From: Symbiodinium sp. CCMP2592
Taxonomy: Eukaryota > Sar > Dinophyceae > Suessiales > Symbiodiniaceae
Assembly (NCBI GenBank): GCA_905221615.1
Contig: CAJNDT010001004.1
Location: 17,501-81,500 of the forward strand
Length of the DNA: 64,000 nt
Direction of reading: 5' to 3'
Shown: in pieces, positions 20,708 to 32,239 of the stretch
How the letters are laid out: each line of letters opens with the position of its first letter
How positions within the stretch are numbered: position 1 is the stretch's first letter
Notes under the pieces: generated by a model
Told to the model about the DNA's origin: nothing
The model's database searches: none
What the model saw: the letters and a program-made list of their open reading frames with translations, nothing else
Translations under genes and position numbers: made by a program

Positions 20708-22385
20708 CTACGGGGGTCGTGGCGGATCTTCAGGGCTCGTGAGATCATTACTAGCACTCGTGAAGTCATATCTAGGCCACTCAGACTTTTTGAGCAGCAA
20801 CGCTGCATGCCATTGAAGGATGTTGGTCTGACGGTCGAGACAAAACGGAACGTTCAATTCCGGCACATTGATCTGAGCAACTGGGTGGTGCAGCATGAGG
20901 TTTGCATGCATTATATGAAGCTTGCCGAATCCCTGAGTGGCTTCTAACATCGTGGTCAAGGGATTGCATCACTCGGCACTCTTTGACTCCGCCTTTACTC
21001 AAGCGAATCCCATGGCACCGGCGACTGCCCTCATTCCTTGACTCCTCAGAACAAACCGAACTGCGAGCAAAGTACAGTAAGCCAGTCTGCCTTTCTCCAA
21101 GGACCAAGCTCCACCCACTGCTGCGCCCGCTTCTTGGCATCGGTCGAGCATTTCCAGTACCTGCCGCGGAAATTCCATCCACACTATGCTGGAGGCCGAT
21201 GATGATTTGGTCGGCAAACGGGGCACCCAGCCAGGTTCGTACCTGCGAAAATGAAGATCATGATATTCAGGAGAACCCAATCCTTGATGTCTTGAGAAGT
21301 GTTGAACGATTGATCGTCAGCATCTGTGCGACTTGCAAACAAGCTGAGGGGTATGCTAGACTGAAATTCAGAATGTTCATGAAGAGAAATATCGCCCACA
21401 GCCTGCAGGCTTACAGACCGGTGCCCCTGAGAGCTGCAGAAGACTGAGTTCCAGGCAGGGGCCAAATGTATGTCACACCCCAGAAGATGTTGCGGTCCTG
21501 GGCAGAAGGATGCGTCAAGGCACGAGCCCTCTAAAGAAGTTGAAACATAAGGGGGCAGGTGCTTTTTGTTCCAAGAGCGTTACCCTTGTGCTCTGTGTGT
21601 CACTACAAGCCCTGAACTGTTTCTGCAATTGCGGTAAAGGTTCGAGGCTGGGATGTTGCTCTTGCCTGCCCCCGGGCCTCAGGCCTAAAGGCACTTTGGA
21701 ACCTCGAGCCCCGGGCCGTGGCGTTCAAGTTGCCCTCGTCTGGGTTCGACTCAAACACCTCAAGTCCGGAAGATTTCCAGAGCGCATTCACAAACCTGAA
21801 ATCGGTATGTGCCGGACCCACTCCGAGGAGCCATCGTCCTTGACTAAATTCCACCATCGCAGTCCTGGTTGGCACAGGTTGAAACTGCAAGACTCTCAGT
21901 CGAATCGCGGACCACCTACAAGTAGACGGCCAGAGATGTTTTTCACCTGCGAGTTCTGAACCGGCCACGAACTTCGACTTGAGCACTTCTGATACTGAGA
22001 CTTCTGCCGTCCAGAAGTCCAGTGCAGCAAAAATGGTACACAAAATGAAAGTGGAGACCTTGCTTGCACACAAAGCTCTGACGGGATCCGCTTCTGATAT
22101 CTGCAACAGCTGAGGGCGTCGCATAAGCACTGTGGATGTATCGACCATAGATGTAGATCAGAATTACCACCTTCACAGACATAGCAAAGACACAAGCATC
22201 TCCACTGCTCTGGAGTTGTTTGCCACATTCGCCATTGGCCAGGAGAGCTGCGGGCTACGAGGTTCCACAGAAGCTTGTGGTGACACGAGAGACTTCCTGC
22301 AAAGTAAGCCACCGGCAATCTTGAAGGCTGCGTGAAAGACACAGGTGACGGGGTGTGCAGCTGTCCTCCGAAGGAGCCGAATCAA
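20708..22385 (-). CDS. Membrane-protein exons
   Basis: Several minus-strand frames fit exons of one multi-pass membrane protein. Near 22130-22180 MSVKVVILIYIYG; near 21980-22080 SKVSTFILCTIFAALDF then TAEVSVSEVLKSKF; near 21240-21300 DIKDWVLLNIMIFIFAG, ending at GCAG|GTACGA, a good donor; near 21750-21860 VEFSQGRWLLGVGPAHTDFR then FVNALWKSSGLEVFE; near 20780-20950 FGKLHIMHANLMLHHPVAQI then NVPELNVPFCLDRQTNILQW. Three hydrophobic helices are visible. Family not recognised. One gene or two cannot be decided. Confidence 0.4.
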
Positions 22386-22494
22386 GCAACGGAAGAGACT
22401 GCCACCATTCTCTGGATCTGAGACCAGTACTGCAGCATCTGCACCAAGCGGTTCTGAGACGCTGGATCCTTATGGGGTCGCTGCACCAACAGGG

Positions 22495-23779
22495 CTAGCT
22501 GTCACGAAACGCCAGAAAACTAAGGCAAGCACATTGCCTCCATGGCCTTCTGTCCCAGCCATTCGTGGCCTGTCTGGCCTCTCCCCCGATTGTGCGGCAT
22601 GTGTTCAATGCATGCAGGACAATCCAAGACGCCGGCATCTCAGTTGACATTGAAACCGCATTGAAGCCCCCAGGTTCTGCTGCTGGCATTGCTGTTACCT
22701 GCATGTTCGGACACGCCTTTGTCCTCACAACATGTTCGGCAAGCTGTCGAACCGTCGAGCTCGGGCCTTTCAGCAGCTCTGCGAGCACAGGGCAACTGGC
22801 GGTTGTCAAGCTCTATCTAACCCACTACCTGGGTTCGTGAGGCTCAACTCAATGGCGTAGTCAAGTTGAAAGGGAACTTACAGAATCGAGTCATGCACTG
22901 GTGCTTCCGTTCGTCTTGGATTTGCTCACATGGCAAGCTATGTCACTTCTTCCGACATGTCTTGACGCATGGATTCCGCGAGCAGAAGGAGAATCTAGCG
23001 AAAAGCATCGACAAATGCGGCGTGCAGGGTGAAAGATGGCACTGAGTCCACACGCCTTTTAGAACACGTATGCGGGCGTGCTCCATGCCACTTCTGCGCA
23101 GCATCTCACGAATTTCGTAGCATTTCTGCTCATCCTTCACTACCTCCGGAAATGCACGGAAACACAGATCGCTCGTCTCCGCTCTTGATTGCAGTCGCTT
23201 CTTCCACTGAACCGGATACACCTCCATCATCCATTGACGCAGATTCCCTGCCTGATTCTGTCTACACGAGACCCGAAAGCTGAACTCGCGACCAACTTCC
23301 ACGATCCGAAGTACTGCCGGAGCCACTGCCAAAGCTGTGGCATGAAGGACTGCGTCACAGGTCATGTGCGGGGCACCTCCTTTGCGCGAGCACAGAGAGC
23401 ATCGACTGTTGCAGAAGCCTGCGAACATGACTCAGGGGATGCGCGTTCTTTGAGCGCAGAGCAACATACTGGTTTGCTCTTTTGTACAAGCAGCAGGCAT
23501 CCTGCCTGGACGTCGTCCGGCCAAAGGTATGGCCCTCGGAGACCTCTCTGGCGCAGCGCAGCAAGAACATCCAAGGCTTGTGCCACGTAGGCTAGCTGCC
23601 TCCAGGCAAAAAGTCACCATTTGCGCGTGCAGCATCTTGTGTCTAATGTGGAAAACCGAGCGGAGACTGTGCAAAGTGAAGCCCTGGGCTTTGAGGCCAG
23701 CTGCCACGGAGTGAGCGAAGGACCCAGCATTGCACACGCTGGAAGCAACTGGCGCAGCCTCAGAACATCGTGGGAGCAC
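22495..23779 (-). CDS. Unassigned exons
   Basis: Minus-strand frames with coding-like composition: 23362-23600 YVAQALDVLAALRQRGLRGP then PDDVQAGCLLLVQKSKPV; 23050-23200 EVVKDEQKCYEIREMLRRSG then MEHARIRVLKGV; 22600-22780 TVRQLAEHVVRTKACPNMQV; 23600-23720 SVAAGLKAQGFTLHSLRSVF. The alternating apolar pattern suggests helical repeats, as in the RNA-binding repeat genes further right, but no signature is clear. Confidence 0.35.
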
Positions 23780-23977
23780 CGAGGTTGTTGCTCAGAAGAT
23801 CTCATAAGATCTTACGAGTATCGAAACAGGGTCAGCATCGGATCGCAGCCGTGTCAGCTTCGGAACAGGTCAGATTGGGGGAGATGCGTACTAGGATGTG
23901 CGTGCTTGCGGATTGGGTGTCCTTCAGCAAAGATCCGGTCTCACGAGTGTCAGAATACCTTGGCCTTGACACTCACA

Positions 23978-24235
23978 CTATAGATCACAACCCTTCGCAA
24001 CTCCTCGCTCTGATTTGGGCGTTGTCCGCCTCTGATCTTCAATCGACTTGGGTGTGCTTCCGACCGTCCTCTTTTCAGAGTTTCCACCACAGCTCGCGGG
24101 AGCCAGAGTCATACAATACAAGAACAACAGCACCTCTAACATGCCTTGTAAGGCCAGAAACAGCCGCATCGGTCTCGTGAGGTCCGCCAAGAAAAGGCCG
24201 GCCGCTGCCGACGCGCTGAAGGAGTGCGCCAGCTG
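23978..24235 (-). CDS. Exon with signal-anchor-like helix
   Basis: The minus strand reads LTRPMRLFLALQGMLEVLLF then LYCMTLAPASCGGNSEKRTV. A start at the Met before RLFLAL would give a hydrophobic leader of about 20 residues ending in LAPASC, which looks like a signal peptide with a cleavage site. The following residues are hydrophilic. An AGCAAAGCGAAGC tandem stretch (24236-24300) lies just upstream. Family unknown. Confidence 0.4.
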   Translation of the reverse strand, partial: QLAHSFSASAAAGLFLADLTRPMRLFLALQGMLEVLLFLYCMTLAPASCGGNSEKRTVGSTPKSIEDQRRTTPKSERGVAKGCDL

Positions 24236-24300
24236 AGCCAAGCGAAGCAAAGCGCAGCAAAGCGAAGCAAGGGAAAAGGGAAGGGCCGAAGGGCGAGAAA
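24236..24300 (+). repeat. GCAAAGCGAA-type short tandem repeat
   Basis: About five imperfect AAGCGAAGCA / AAGCGCAGCA units followed by a purine-rich GGGAAAAGGGAAGGG tail. Confidence 0.7.
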
Positions 24301-24628
24301 AGTCGCTCTACGCTGCGCATCGCTGCGCCTGCTTGGCTGTGAGGTCCTTGGACTCTAAGAGCTTCGGCAAGACCATATCGAAGAAATCAGGACCCCCACG
24401 TCCTTGTGCTGGGGCGCTTGAGCATCGTTCCCATGCCTTGAAATCTATCTGCCATGGCCTGAAGCCCTCGCTACCCCGTGACCCCGTGCCCTTCCAGAAC
24501 CTGTGAACGAGCGTTTTTGTTTCTGCATTCCTGTTCCCGATCGAGGCAACTGATTACGCCGCACAGCCACATCACTCCCAGCACATCCTAGCAGCTAGTG
24601 AACAAAAAAGGAAACGGATAATCCACTC

Positions 24629-26957
24629 CTAGTCGCTCAGTCGCATTGCTGCATGCAGGACCACGGCGAGCTCTGATGAGGTGAAAGCATGTAGCTTGCG
24701 CCCAATTTGCTCTTCAAAAGCCCAGGAGGTGAGAGGCTGTCTGTCTAAGCTCATGGTTTCAGCATCCGGCCTGCGCAGCTGCAGGCACCTCTGCTGCGCC
24801 AAACCGTTCACGACGAAAGTCAAGTCAGCCGGCGAAAAGGAGTCCGAGCGGTCTGTCGAAGTCAGTAACTGTTCCATCCCATCATAAAAAGGCTCCACGC
24901 TGCTTGGCGAGGCACCGACTTTTTTGAGCGCTCGGGCCAGAGATGCAAGCTGCCATGACTTGGCTTTTGGCAGAAGTTCGACCAATCTCGAAACAATCGC
25001 CTGCCAAGCTTCCTCGGATCCCTCGGCCAGTTCAATCGATGCTCTTGCTACACGACGACTTCCCGCAATTGCCGTGCAGAGGACAGTCAAGGACTGCACA
25101 TCACATCCGGGAAGTGTGTCAACTGCGTGGTCGAAAAGGTGCTTTGAAAGCACGGCATCATTGTCGTGGCGCAACCTCTCAGCCGAATTCCGATGCTTTC
25201 CCAGATTCCATACTCTAGCATAACGTCAGCTTTTTTTTCACCCTCAATGCTCCGAAGACAATGGTGAATTGAGCGTGTCAAGACAGCTGAGTCTCAACTC
25301 CGAAACAGAGCAGAGGGGAGGGGCGCTCAACACGAAGCGTCAAGTTTCCAGTAACAAACCCTGCCTGACGAAAGCAGCCAAGAGCTGCGCTGCTTGCACC
25401 GGATGATCCTTGTCCAACCGAACCTGCCAAACAGAGAAAGCCTTGGCTGCAGCTGCTTGAAAAGGCCCTGCCTTCAGCACAGTGGCTGCCAGGCTTTCTC
25501 GGGATGCTTGGTCGGGAAAGCCTGGATGCTCGCCATTCGCACAGTGAGAAAGACCGTGCAGCACCATCTGGAGGTCTTTGGCAGTCATTTCCTTCCGATT
25601 CCAGGCAATGGACCGACGGATAGACTTGCCTTGCCGGCTGTCGCCAAGGGGCCGCTTGAAGTTCAACTGCCCGCTTGAGGAGCAGCTGTGCAGGTTCCAC
25701 CGTCGGCGATGACGCCAGCGCGTTGCAAAAGAGCGCCAGCTCACCTCAGGCAAGCCACTCGGCCCCGTTCGACTGCGCTCACCTTTGGACAGCTCGGAGA
25801 CTTCTACGCCATTCTTGTGAACTTGGCTGCTCGCCCTATTCGACGATGTATGCCACATTGCAGCTGCCGCTACAAGGAACCCAGGAACCCACTGTGTGCT
25901 GCCCTTCCAGAGGTTTCTTCAAGTCACGAGGCTGCAATGAAACCTGAGTTTGTCGTATGACCTGAGAGCTCATGGCACGTGGTGACAGCAATGCTCCACT
26001 ACAGCAGAAGCAATCACCCAAATGCGTGCCAAGAAGCATGCGTCACTTCCGTCCAGAAGGCTTTTTCGTGCTCACCCAGTGGCAGCCGCGACAAGCGTTG
26101 GACTGCACAAGCAAAATCCCACAAGGATGTGCCGAAGGTCTCTGCTGACCAGGCTGCTTTCGCCTCCCGAAGTCACGAGAAGCAAAGCATCGAAGCATTT
26201 CTTCATTGCCGCCGAGCGGACAGCCGCTTTCGCCCCGAGCCTCTCGCTGTTGCCGCAGGGCTCCCACGAGGCCCTCCACGAGATGAAGCACTCGCTGCTG
26301 GTTGCTCTGGCGGACCGCCAAGAGCAGCTCTCGAGAAACGTTGAAGCCAGGCCCCCACATGGAAGCCACATCGCATCCAGCACACTCACACTGGCTGCCG
26401 TGAGTGATCCGAGATTCCCACCGGTCCTAACGAGTCAAATCCTGGAGCCGTCGCAGGAATATAAAGTGGGCTGCACACCCTTTTTTGGGCAAACCCTGGC
26501 CCTCAAAGACAGGTGGGCTAAAATCCCACCCAGACCCAGGAGCCTGCAAATCTGGCTCTGGTTGCATGAGCAGTGCATGTGCAATGCACGGGCTTGGTTT
26601 TCGGAGGGGCAACACTTTCCCGCGCCGGCTCTCAGGACACCTGACAAGTTGTCGAATGTCGTAGGACCGTAGGAATGTGGAACAGATGTGAGGCTGCATT
26701 GCAAACAATTTACAAAGTGCATCTTTTCCCAAAGCTCTTGCTTGTAATCCTTTGGCCAGGTTGGCATCACAGACAGCCAACAAATTCTGCCAGTCCTGAA
26801 ACGACAGAGTCCGAAGCGCTGCGCTGTGCTCCTTCGACGTGAAAATACTACGATGATTCCTGACCGCAAAATGCACCGTGCTGAACGAAAGATCACGGCG
26901 ATGGACAGAGCACAAGTTGACAAAGATATTTGGTGATTGCTTCAAGTGGCATGCCAT
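24629..26957 (-). CDS. Helical-repeat (HPR/OPR-like) protein
   Basis: Exons on the minus strand encode leucine/alanine-rich helical hairpins of the type seen in octo- and hepta-tricopeptide RNA-binding proteins: SFQDWQNLLAVCDANLAKGL (about 26770); LVSRDLRHILVGFCL (about 26130); ELALFCNALASSPTVEPAQL (about 25720); MTAKDLQMVLHGLSHCANGE (about 25560); AAQLLAAFVRQGLLLET (about 25350); SWQLASLARALKKVGASP (about 24900); FSPADLTFVVNGLAQQR (about 24810); and FTSSELAVVLHAAMRLSD, followed by the stop near 24629. The x-L-x-x-x-x-x-A-x-A periodicity is the evidence; no terminal RAP domain is visible. Such proteins in related protists act on organelle RNA, which is family knowledge and not shown here. Introns separate the segments. 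Confidence 0.6.
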
Positions 26958-27938
26958 TCCAGTTGCCTAAGACTTGCATGTTCGACATATATCACATTGA
27001 TGCATCCATCCCACGAGACCCAATGTGTTTCGCGGCCCATGCCAGTAGGCAGAAAGATCGCAAGTTCAGGACCTCCCGGACTCTCTCCGCCTAACAAACA
27101 AGCTGCTTGCAAACCAGGCAAGGCACAGTTCTGGACTGAATTCAAGGGACTTGGGACTGTTCGAAAGGGTCCACTCAGGCGAAGCCTTCTCTTCTGCCCA
27201 GATTCGCTAGGTCATGTCACGTCAAGCAACTTATAGCCTGTAGCCTAGAGCTTTCGGAGTGGTCACACTGTCACACTTGAGCAGCGATAGCTAGATGCAT
27301 GCTGCTTGTAGAGGTTAGAGACCACCTTGGTGAGGGTCATGATCTAAGCCTGTAGGCCTCTGCCAAGCAGCTGTGAGACTCTTTGAGAAGCTTGCGGGAA
27401 TGTTCGGTAGACCTTCTTTCGGCTGCTCGGAGCCGCGGGTTACCCTTGCCCCCTTGCAAGACCGGTTTGATTTCAGGAATACAGTTCCTTTTGCCGTACC
27501 TTCCCTTCCAGGGGCGCTAGGGACTGAGTTCGCAACTCCCTCACGCCATGTTTGAAAAAAGAGCCAAAACTGCGTTTGTGTTGACGAGGGCAAGTTTGAT
27601 TGTCACGACTGTTGAAGCATGCCGCTTGAGAGCTGGGCCGACCCCTGCAGTACGAACCCGACCCCACAGCGCCCAGCAAAGTCAGACAAGTCCTCTGAAC
27701 GTGCAGGGCAAGCAGGCAACAACAAGCTGGAGCAAACTTCCTTGCTAGACACTGTTTCATGCATGAGGCTTACCTAAGCTCTCTCATGAGTCTGCAAGGA
27801 CATCGAGTGGTGCGGAAGACTGAGGCACGAGTCGGGGAGTCGCAACTTCAAATCCTTTTCTCTCTGCTTCAGTGGTTGTCTCTGGCATGACCGAAGTCTT
27901 CGGATCTGAAGGAGGAACGGCCAAGTGCAAGCTTTGCT
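26958..27938. other. Intergenic or intronic, no supported gene
   Basis: Frames on both strands are short and lack motifs. It separates the helical-repeat gene from the ankyrin gene on the same strand. Confidence 0.35.
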
Positions 27939-29158
27939 TCAACGCGGAAGGCTCGCCAGGTAGGCCGCTTGCTGGCGCTTCTTCTCGTATTTTGCACAAT
28001 CCAGCGGAGTCTTGCCCAAGGCGTTCTTCTCCGCCAGCAGTTCAGGAGCCTGCAAGGTGCCCAACATCTGCTCCCTATGGCAAGACTCCCTCCCATCCTA
28101 GGTCCTAGGAACTCAGTGACAGTTCCTGGGCAACACGGATTTTCGTGCTGTCGCCGATTCCACCTAATCAACCGGACGGTGTCTGCAGTTCAGGCCTACG
28201 GTTCTCGCAGTTTTACCACTGTTGCCCTCCCCTTGTGCGGGACTTTGTCTCCTCTACACCCCGCCCGCTAGTGACATGTGACCACCTTATGGACCAAAAG
28301 GCGTAGGAGGCCCATGGTCTTCTCGACGCCCCAGGACTCGATGTTGCCGCCGGCCACGAGGTGCATCGCCGTCTGGTTCATGTTGGGCGTCCGTACCCGG
28401 AGGTCCGCTCCGGCTGCGATGAGCAACCGCACCTCGTCCACCTTCCCCCAGCTGGCAGCTGCAAGCAGAGGAGTCATCCCGACCGCGAAGCCACTCCCAC
28501 TTCCTTCTGACACCGTGTTGGGATCTGAGCCAGCCTCTAGCATTTTCAGCATCGCATCCTGCCCCGGTGCCAGGCCTTCGGTGAAGCAAGAGAGGAGCTT
28601 CTGGTCAGGGTGGCGATCGAGCCGCTTGGTAGCCTCTGCTCGCTGGACATTCGCCTCCGTCTCATGTAGCTTGTTCTGCATCTCTCGTGTAGACGTTAAG
28701 CCCTTCACATCGATGCCTTGCCGGAACAGCTCCTCTTTGATCTCTGTGGGGCTTCTAGGGTCTGCTGGGACTGCTGCACGCACAGCCGGCTTGGCGATGA
28801 CACCGGGCACGGGCCCAGCTGCGGCCCGCGCCGACCGCTGCACAGGTCCAGGTCTTGGAGCAGCCATCTGCGTGGACGGCATAGACGGAGCCATACCGGC
28901 CAGTCCCGTCATGTGTGGGGACATGGGAAACGTGGGGGCCATGGCCATGCCAGGCATCCCACCAGCACCACCGCTCGTCATGGCCAACAGCGTTGCCATG
29001 GCATCCGCTTGAGATATCGATGCCATGGGTCCCGCCGACAAACTGGAAACTGGACCCCCAAAAGGGGTTGCAGCTTCACCAGCCGACTCCCTTTTCTGTC
29101 GCTTCGATGCTGGAGCTCCGTCAACCAGCTGTCGAATCGCAGCAGGCAGGTTCTCCAT
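27939..29158 (-). CDS. Ankyrin-repeat protein, two exons
   Basis: Exon 1 runs 29158-28286 and exon 2 28067-27939, joined across a 218-base intron (CATAAG|GTGGTC ... GAGCAG|ATGTTG), giving about 333 residues. Residues 19-23 KRQKR look like a nuclear localisation signal. Residues 40-130 are Ala/Met/Pro/Gly-rich and probably disordered. Residues about 134-165 (SPTEIKEELFRQGIDVKGLT) resemble a SAP-type helix pair. Residues 227-330 hold about three ankyrin repeats: GMTPLLAAASWGKVDEVRLL, NQTAMHLVAGGN, ALGKTPLDCAKYEKKRQQ. The ATG at 29158 is the first in frame and is preceded by GTAG|GTTTTCC, a possible trans-splice acceptor near 29171. Role: protein-binding scaffold; partner unknown. The second exon was found by reading past the end of the open frame. 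Confidence 0.8.
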
Positions 29159-29379
29159 GGTTCGGAAAACCTACGTTTGCTGCAACTGTTTTCTGCTTCA
29201 AAGGGATCTGAAATAACGGCTCCGGGAAGACCTCGTCTTGTCAGGTCTATTCTGACGTGGAACTGGAGAATACAGAGTGCATTGTGCTGCTGCCAGCAAA
29301 GCTTTGATTTCAGCCAGGGTAAACTTGCAGTCCGCTCTGTGTCCATGCGGGAAGATGCGCAGTTAATATGTTGCAACTT

Positions 29380-30280
29380 AGCAATGCTCTGAGAGAAACA
29401 GCTACATGACAGCATGGAAACTGAAACGAAGCGTAGGTGCTCCTGCAAGAACATCCCGGCCCCGGCAGCGAAGTCTGACAGCTTCCGCGTGGCAACGCAA
29501 GACAAAAGATCCAAGGCTGCACGAGAGCTAATAAACAGGGAGAGGACCCCGTAGGAGGCGGACCAAATCGAGACAGGCGCCGCCAGACGCCAGACGCTGC
29601 GCAGGACACTTGCTGCCGGGTCTTCGACTCGAAGCAGACGGCTTGTTGGCTTCCCGAGCTGCAAGCAAGGACTGGCGTTGCTCTAAGATGCCTTTCTTCA
29701 GGATTCAGTAGCGCCAAGATGCAAATGACATCATGCAAAACAAATTGCACATCCCACAGACAGCAAAGTGGCGGAGCTTCCACGAGACCCCAGAAGGGAT
29801 GCGACAGGACACTCGAAGCTCGAGCATCGCTCCGGAGCGAGGTTGGAGAGAGGTGCGAGCACTTTGGCGGGTTTGGCTCGAGCGAATGCTTGCCGACTCA
29901 ATCATGGGAATGGCTGGCTATGGCGATGCCTTGCGAGGTCTGAGGTGTGCCGATGGACATGGCATGTTGTCGCACCTCAGCCGCGACAGCAAAGCGAGCT
30001 CTGGGAGACTCTTCGAGAGTCTGGGAGGCTGACGCACCGCAGGGAAGCGCCAAAGCAGCATCCCCAGCTCTGCCAGACCTGAACACGCACGATGCACATC
30101 ATCCAAACGCTTGCAAGCGCCGTCTTGAGCGGAGCTTTGCAGCTTGAGCTCGGAACCCACAAGTCTGCAGCAGAGTGCAGATTGTGGGATATAGCTGGTG
30201 ACCTTCGTCACAAACAGTTGAAGAGTCTCCAGAGCCTGCTCGGCTTGGTGTTCTTCTTTGACAACTAGGCTTTCTAGCAA
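29380..30280 (-). CDS. Helical and hydrophobic exons, perhaps 3-prime part of the lipase gene
   Basis: At 30150-30290 the minus strand reads LLESLVVKEEHQAEQALETL then QLFVTK and stops the exon at a donor-like AAG|GTCACC. At 29390-29640 it reads PAASVLRSVWRLAAPVSIWS then ASYGVLSLFISSRAALDLLS, which is strongly apolar. The first stretch overlaps the last codons of the lipase frame in another phase, and the lipase has a possible donor (CTGCAG|GTGGAC) just before, so these may be its C-terminal exons. A separate gene is equally possible. Confidence 0.35.
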
Positions 30281-30960
30281 TGCAGTGGGTTTCCATCGCA
30301 GTCAGTCTTGACGGTGATGCCGGTCTGTGTGTCCACCTGCAGGGTTTGCAACATGATCTGCCAGCATAGGATGTCCAGCACGAGCGCCCTTGACACCACG
30401 TCGTTCTCGGGCATGATTGTTAGCGCGATATGTCGAAGATCCTGACAAGAGTGGAAGCGACGGGCCGGCGGCCGGCTGGGTTGCTTGGGCACCACCCGCC
30501 GCTCTCCTCGAGCAGGTGCTCCCTGTACACGACGTAGCTTGTGGTGCCAAGACCCGGAGCCATGAAGGTCACGGCCTCCCAACAGAACGGCAGCGTGATT
30601 GCACGGCGATGTTTTGCAGGGAAGCACGTGCCTGCATGTGGGTCTTGGCGGCAACGAGTTTTGCTAAACCTCCGCCCAAGGAGTGGCCTGTGATGTAGAA
30701 CCTCCTGCGTTCACAACAGTGCGACCCGCATCACTGCAAACCCTGCGCATCAAAGCACATGGCCTGTCTGGGAGCTGAGTCGTGCGACTCCGAACATGTG
30801 CCAGCAAGTTGGAGAAGTACCTGGGAAGCTGCTTGAATGGCAAATGGAACAGCGAGTCGCGAACCAAATCACTCGATCTCCGTGGAGAGACTGAGGCCAG
30901 GCGCTGCTTCTGCATGCTTTCGCCATACATCACCGTGGACAGCAGCGCCACGGACTGCAC
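30274..30960 (-). CDS. Class-3 (alpha/beta-hydrolase) lipase-like protein
   Basis: The minus strand encodes FYITGHSLGGGLAKLVAAKT (30640-30700), the G-H-S-L-G nucleophile elbow of fungal-type class-3 lipases, which hydrolyse acylglycerols or related esters. The next exon reads AVTFMAPGLGTTSYVVYREH and the next DLRHIALTIMPENDVVSR; N-D-V-V is where the catalytic Asp of this family lies. The catalytic His was not located. A GC-AG intron of 56 bases joins THMQ to AVTF (30576-30631, CAG|GCACGT ... GGGAG|GCCGTG). An upstream exon (30664-30956) begins after TTTTTTGTGCAG and reads SVALLSTVMYGESMQKQRLA and on to KQLPRYFSNLL. The frame ends at a stop at 30274. Confidence 0.75.
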
Positions 30961-31156
30961 AAAAAAGCAAGGCTAACCATGGAGCTGTTTTATGGTGTTT
31001 CAGCGTGTTTCGTGTTGTAGAACCTCGGCCACTGCACTGGAGAGGGAAGGACCTCAGAGCAACGATCGCGGATGCCGCAAGTGCACCATGTGCTAGGATT
31101 CCAAGCCGACAAGGATTGAAGTCTGTTGCAGTCTCGCACGTTTTACTCAGAAGCCT

Positions 31157-31713
31157 TCACGCTGACAGAAACGGAGGAAATTGATTCCTTTGGCGTCGGA
31201 TGGCTGGTAGAGCAAGAACATCCTGTATCTGCTTGCATGGCAAACTTTGAGAAAAAACGAGCACGGAGCAGTGTCCCGTCCTGAAGAGTCCATCATATGC
31301 ACGATCTGCAACCTCATGCCGGCACCGGCACAGGACTTTCAACGTAAACCGTGAGATTCGCCTCGCAACAGTCCTTTCAGACCTGCTCAAACCCTACCTT
31401 GCAGTCTGTCCGCACTTCTGCTCCCGTGCGTCAGCCTACAGTTCGGGATGCGGCCTGCTGCATAGAGCTGCTTTCTGGTATAGGCAATTCCTGAACGGTC
31501 TGGCTTTGTGTCAATCCTTGTCCCGCTCAGCCTGGCCATCCTGGCCTCATGCGCATGGGGTTGCAGGAAAATCGCCAAGGAGGCACGCTCATAACCTGCG
31601 CAAGCTTCATCCCGCATGTTCGGGCATGCAAACTTGAGAGGGGAAGTTTGGATGCCTTTGATTATATTCCTTGCATGCTCGGCTTCAGGTGACAGCTGGA
31701 CCCCAAACCGCAA
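31157..31713 (-). CDS. Unassigned exons upstream of the lipase
   Basis: A minus frame at 31387-31713 reads RFGVQLSPEAEHARNIIKGI then GYERASLAIFLQPHAHEARM and has good coding composition. A second at 31157-31390 reads SRFTLKVLCRCRHEVADRAY. They may be N-terminal exons of the lipase gene, which lies 200 bases downstream on the same strand. No domain recognised. Confidence 0.35.
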
Positions 31714-31865
31714 GTCGAACCATGGGCACTTAGACTCCGACTTGCAGAGGTTGCATTTCTAGAGACAAAGCTGCACGGAGAGTCCTGGTGTCGCTAGCCT
31801 AGACTGAAACCATTGCTGCAGTGTGCGGCACTCAAGCCTGTCACCGGTTCAGGTGAAGTGCTAAA

Positions 31866-32153
31866 TCAGATCGACTGGCACATCTTGGAGCAGTGCTCTG
31901 CAAAACGAAGCAGGGGATGAGGGGATGAAAAGGTGCGGGTACGTGAAGCGTCGTGCCCCCTGAAATCAATCTCGCCACCGCCTTCTTCTGTTAAATAACA
32001 AACGGGCGCTCCCCCTTGTAACCTAACTTTGACATAGTTAGGACCTGACAAGTCTTTCCACCAACCAGAACCACTTTTTAAACTCTTTAAGAGCCTGCTT
32101 TCATGGCATCTGCTGTAAGCGTCTAACGCGGCCCCAGCATCGAGCCTCTGCAC
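31866..32153 (-). CDS. Possible exon downstream of the oxygenase
   Basis: A 95-residue minus frame starting LQRLDAGAALDAYSRCHESR is rich in Gly, Arg and His and has no known motif. It could be a 3-prime exon of the oxygenase gene or noncoding. Confidence 0.2.
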   Translation of the reverse strand: MQRLDAGAALDAYSRCHESRLLKSLKSGSGWWKDLSGPNYVKVRLQGGAPVCYLTEEGGGEIDFRGHDASRTRTFSSPHPLLRFAEHCSKMCQSI

Positions 32154-32176
32154 GCCTGCGCTGGCCCGCGGACGCA

Positions 32177-32226
32177 GTGCCTCATCTCATCTCATCTCTC
32201 ATCTCTCATCTCATGTATCATCTCTC
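32177..32226 (+). repeat. (TCATC)n-type microsatellite
   Basis: Imperfect CTCATCTCATCTCAT units with CT insertions. Confidence 0.85.
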
Positions 32227-32239
32227 TTCCAGACTGTCA

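Noticed and set aside
28278-29012. 244-residue plus-strand ORF and a 224-residue one beside it
   Set aside because: Antisense shadows of the ankyrin gene, caused by its GC-rich codons.
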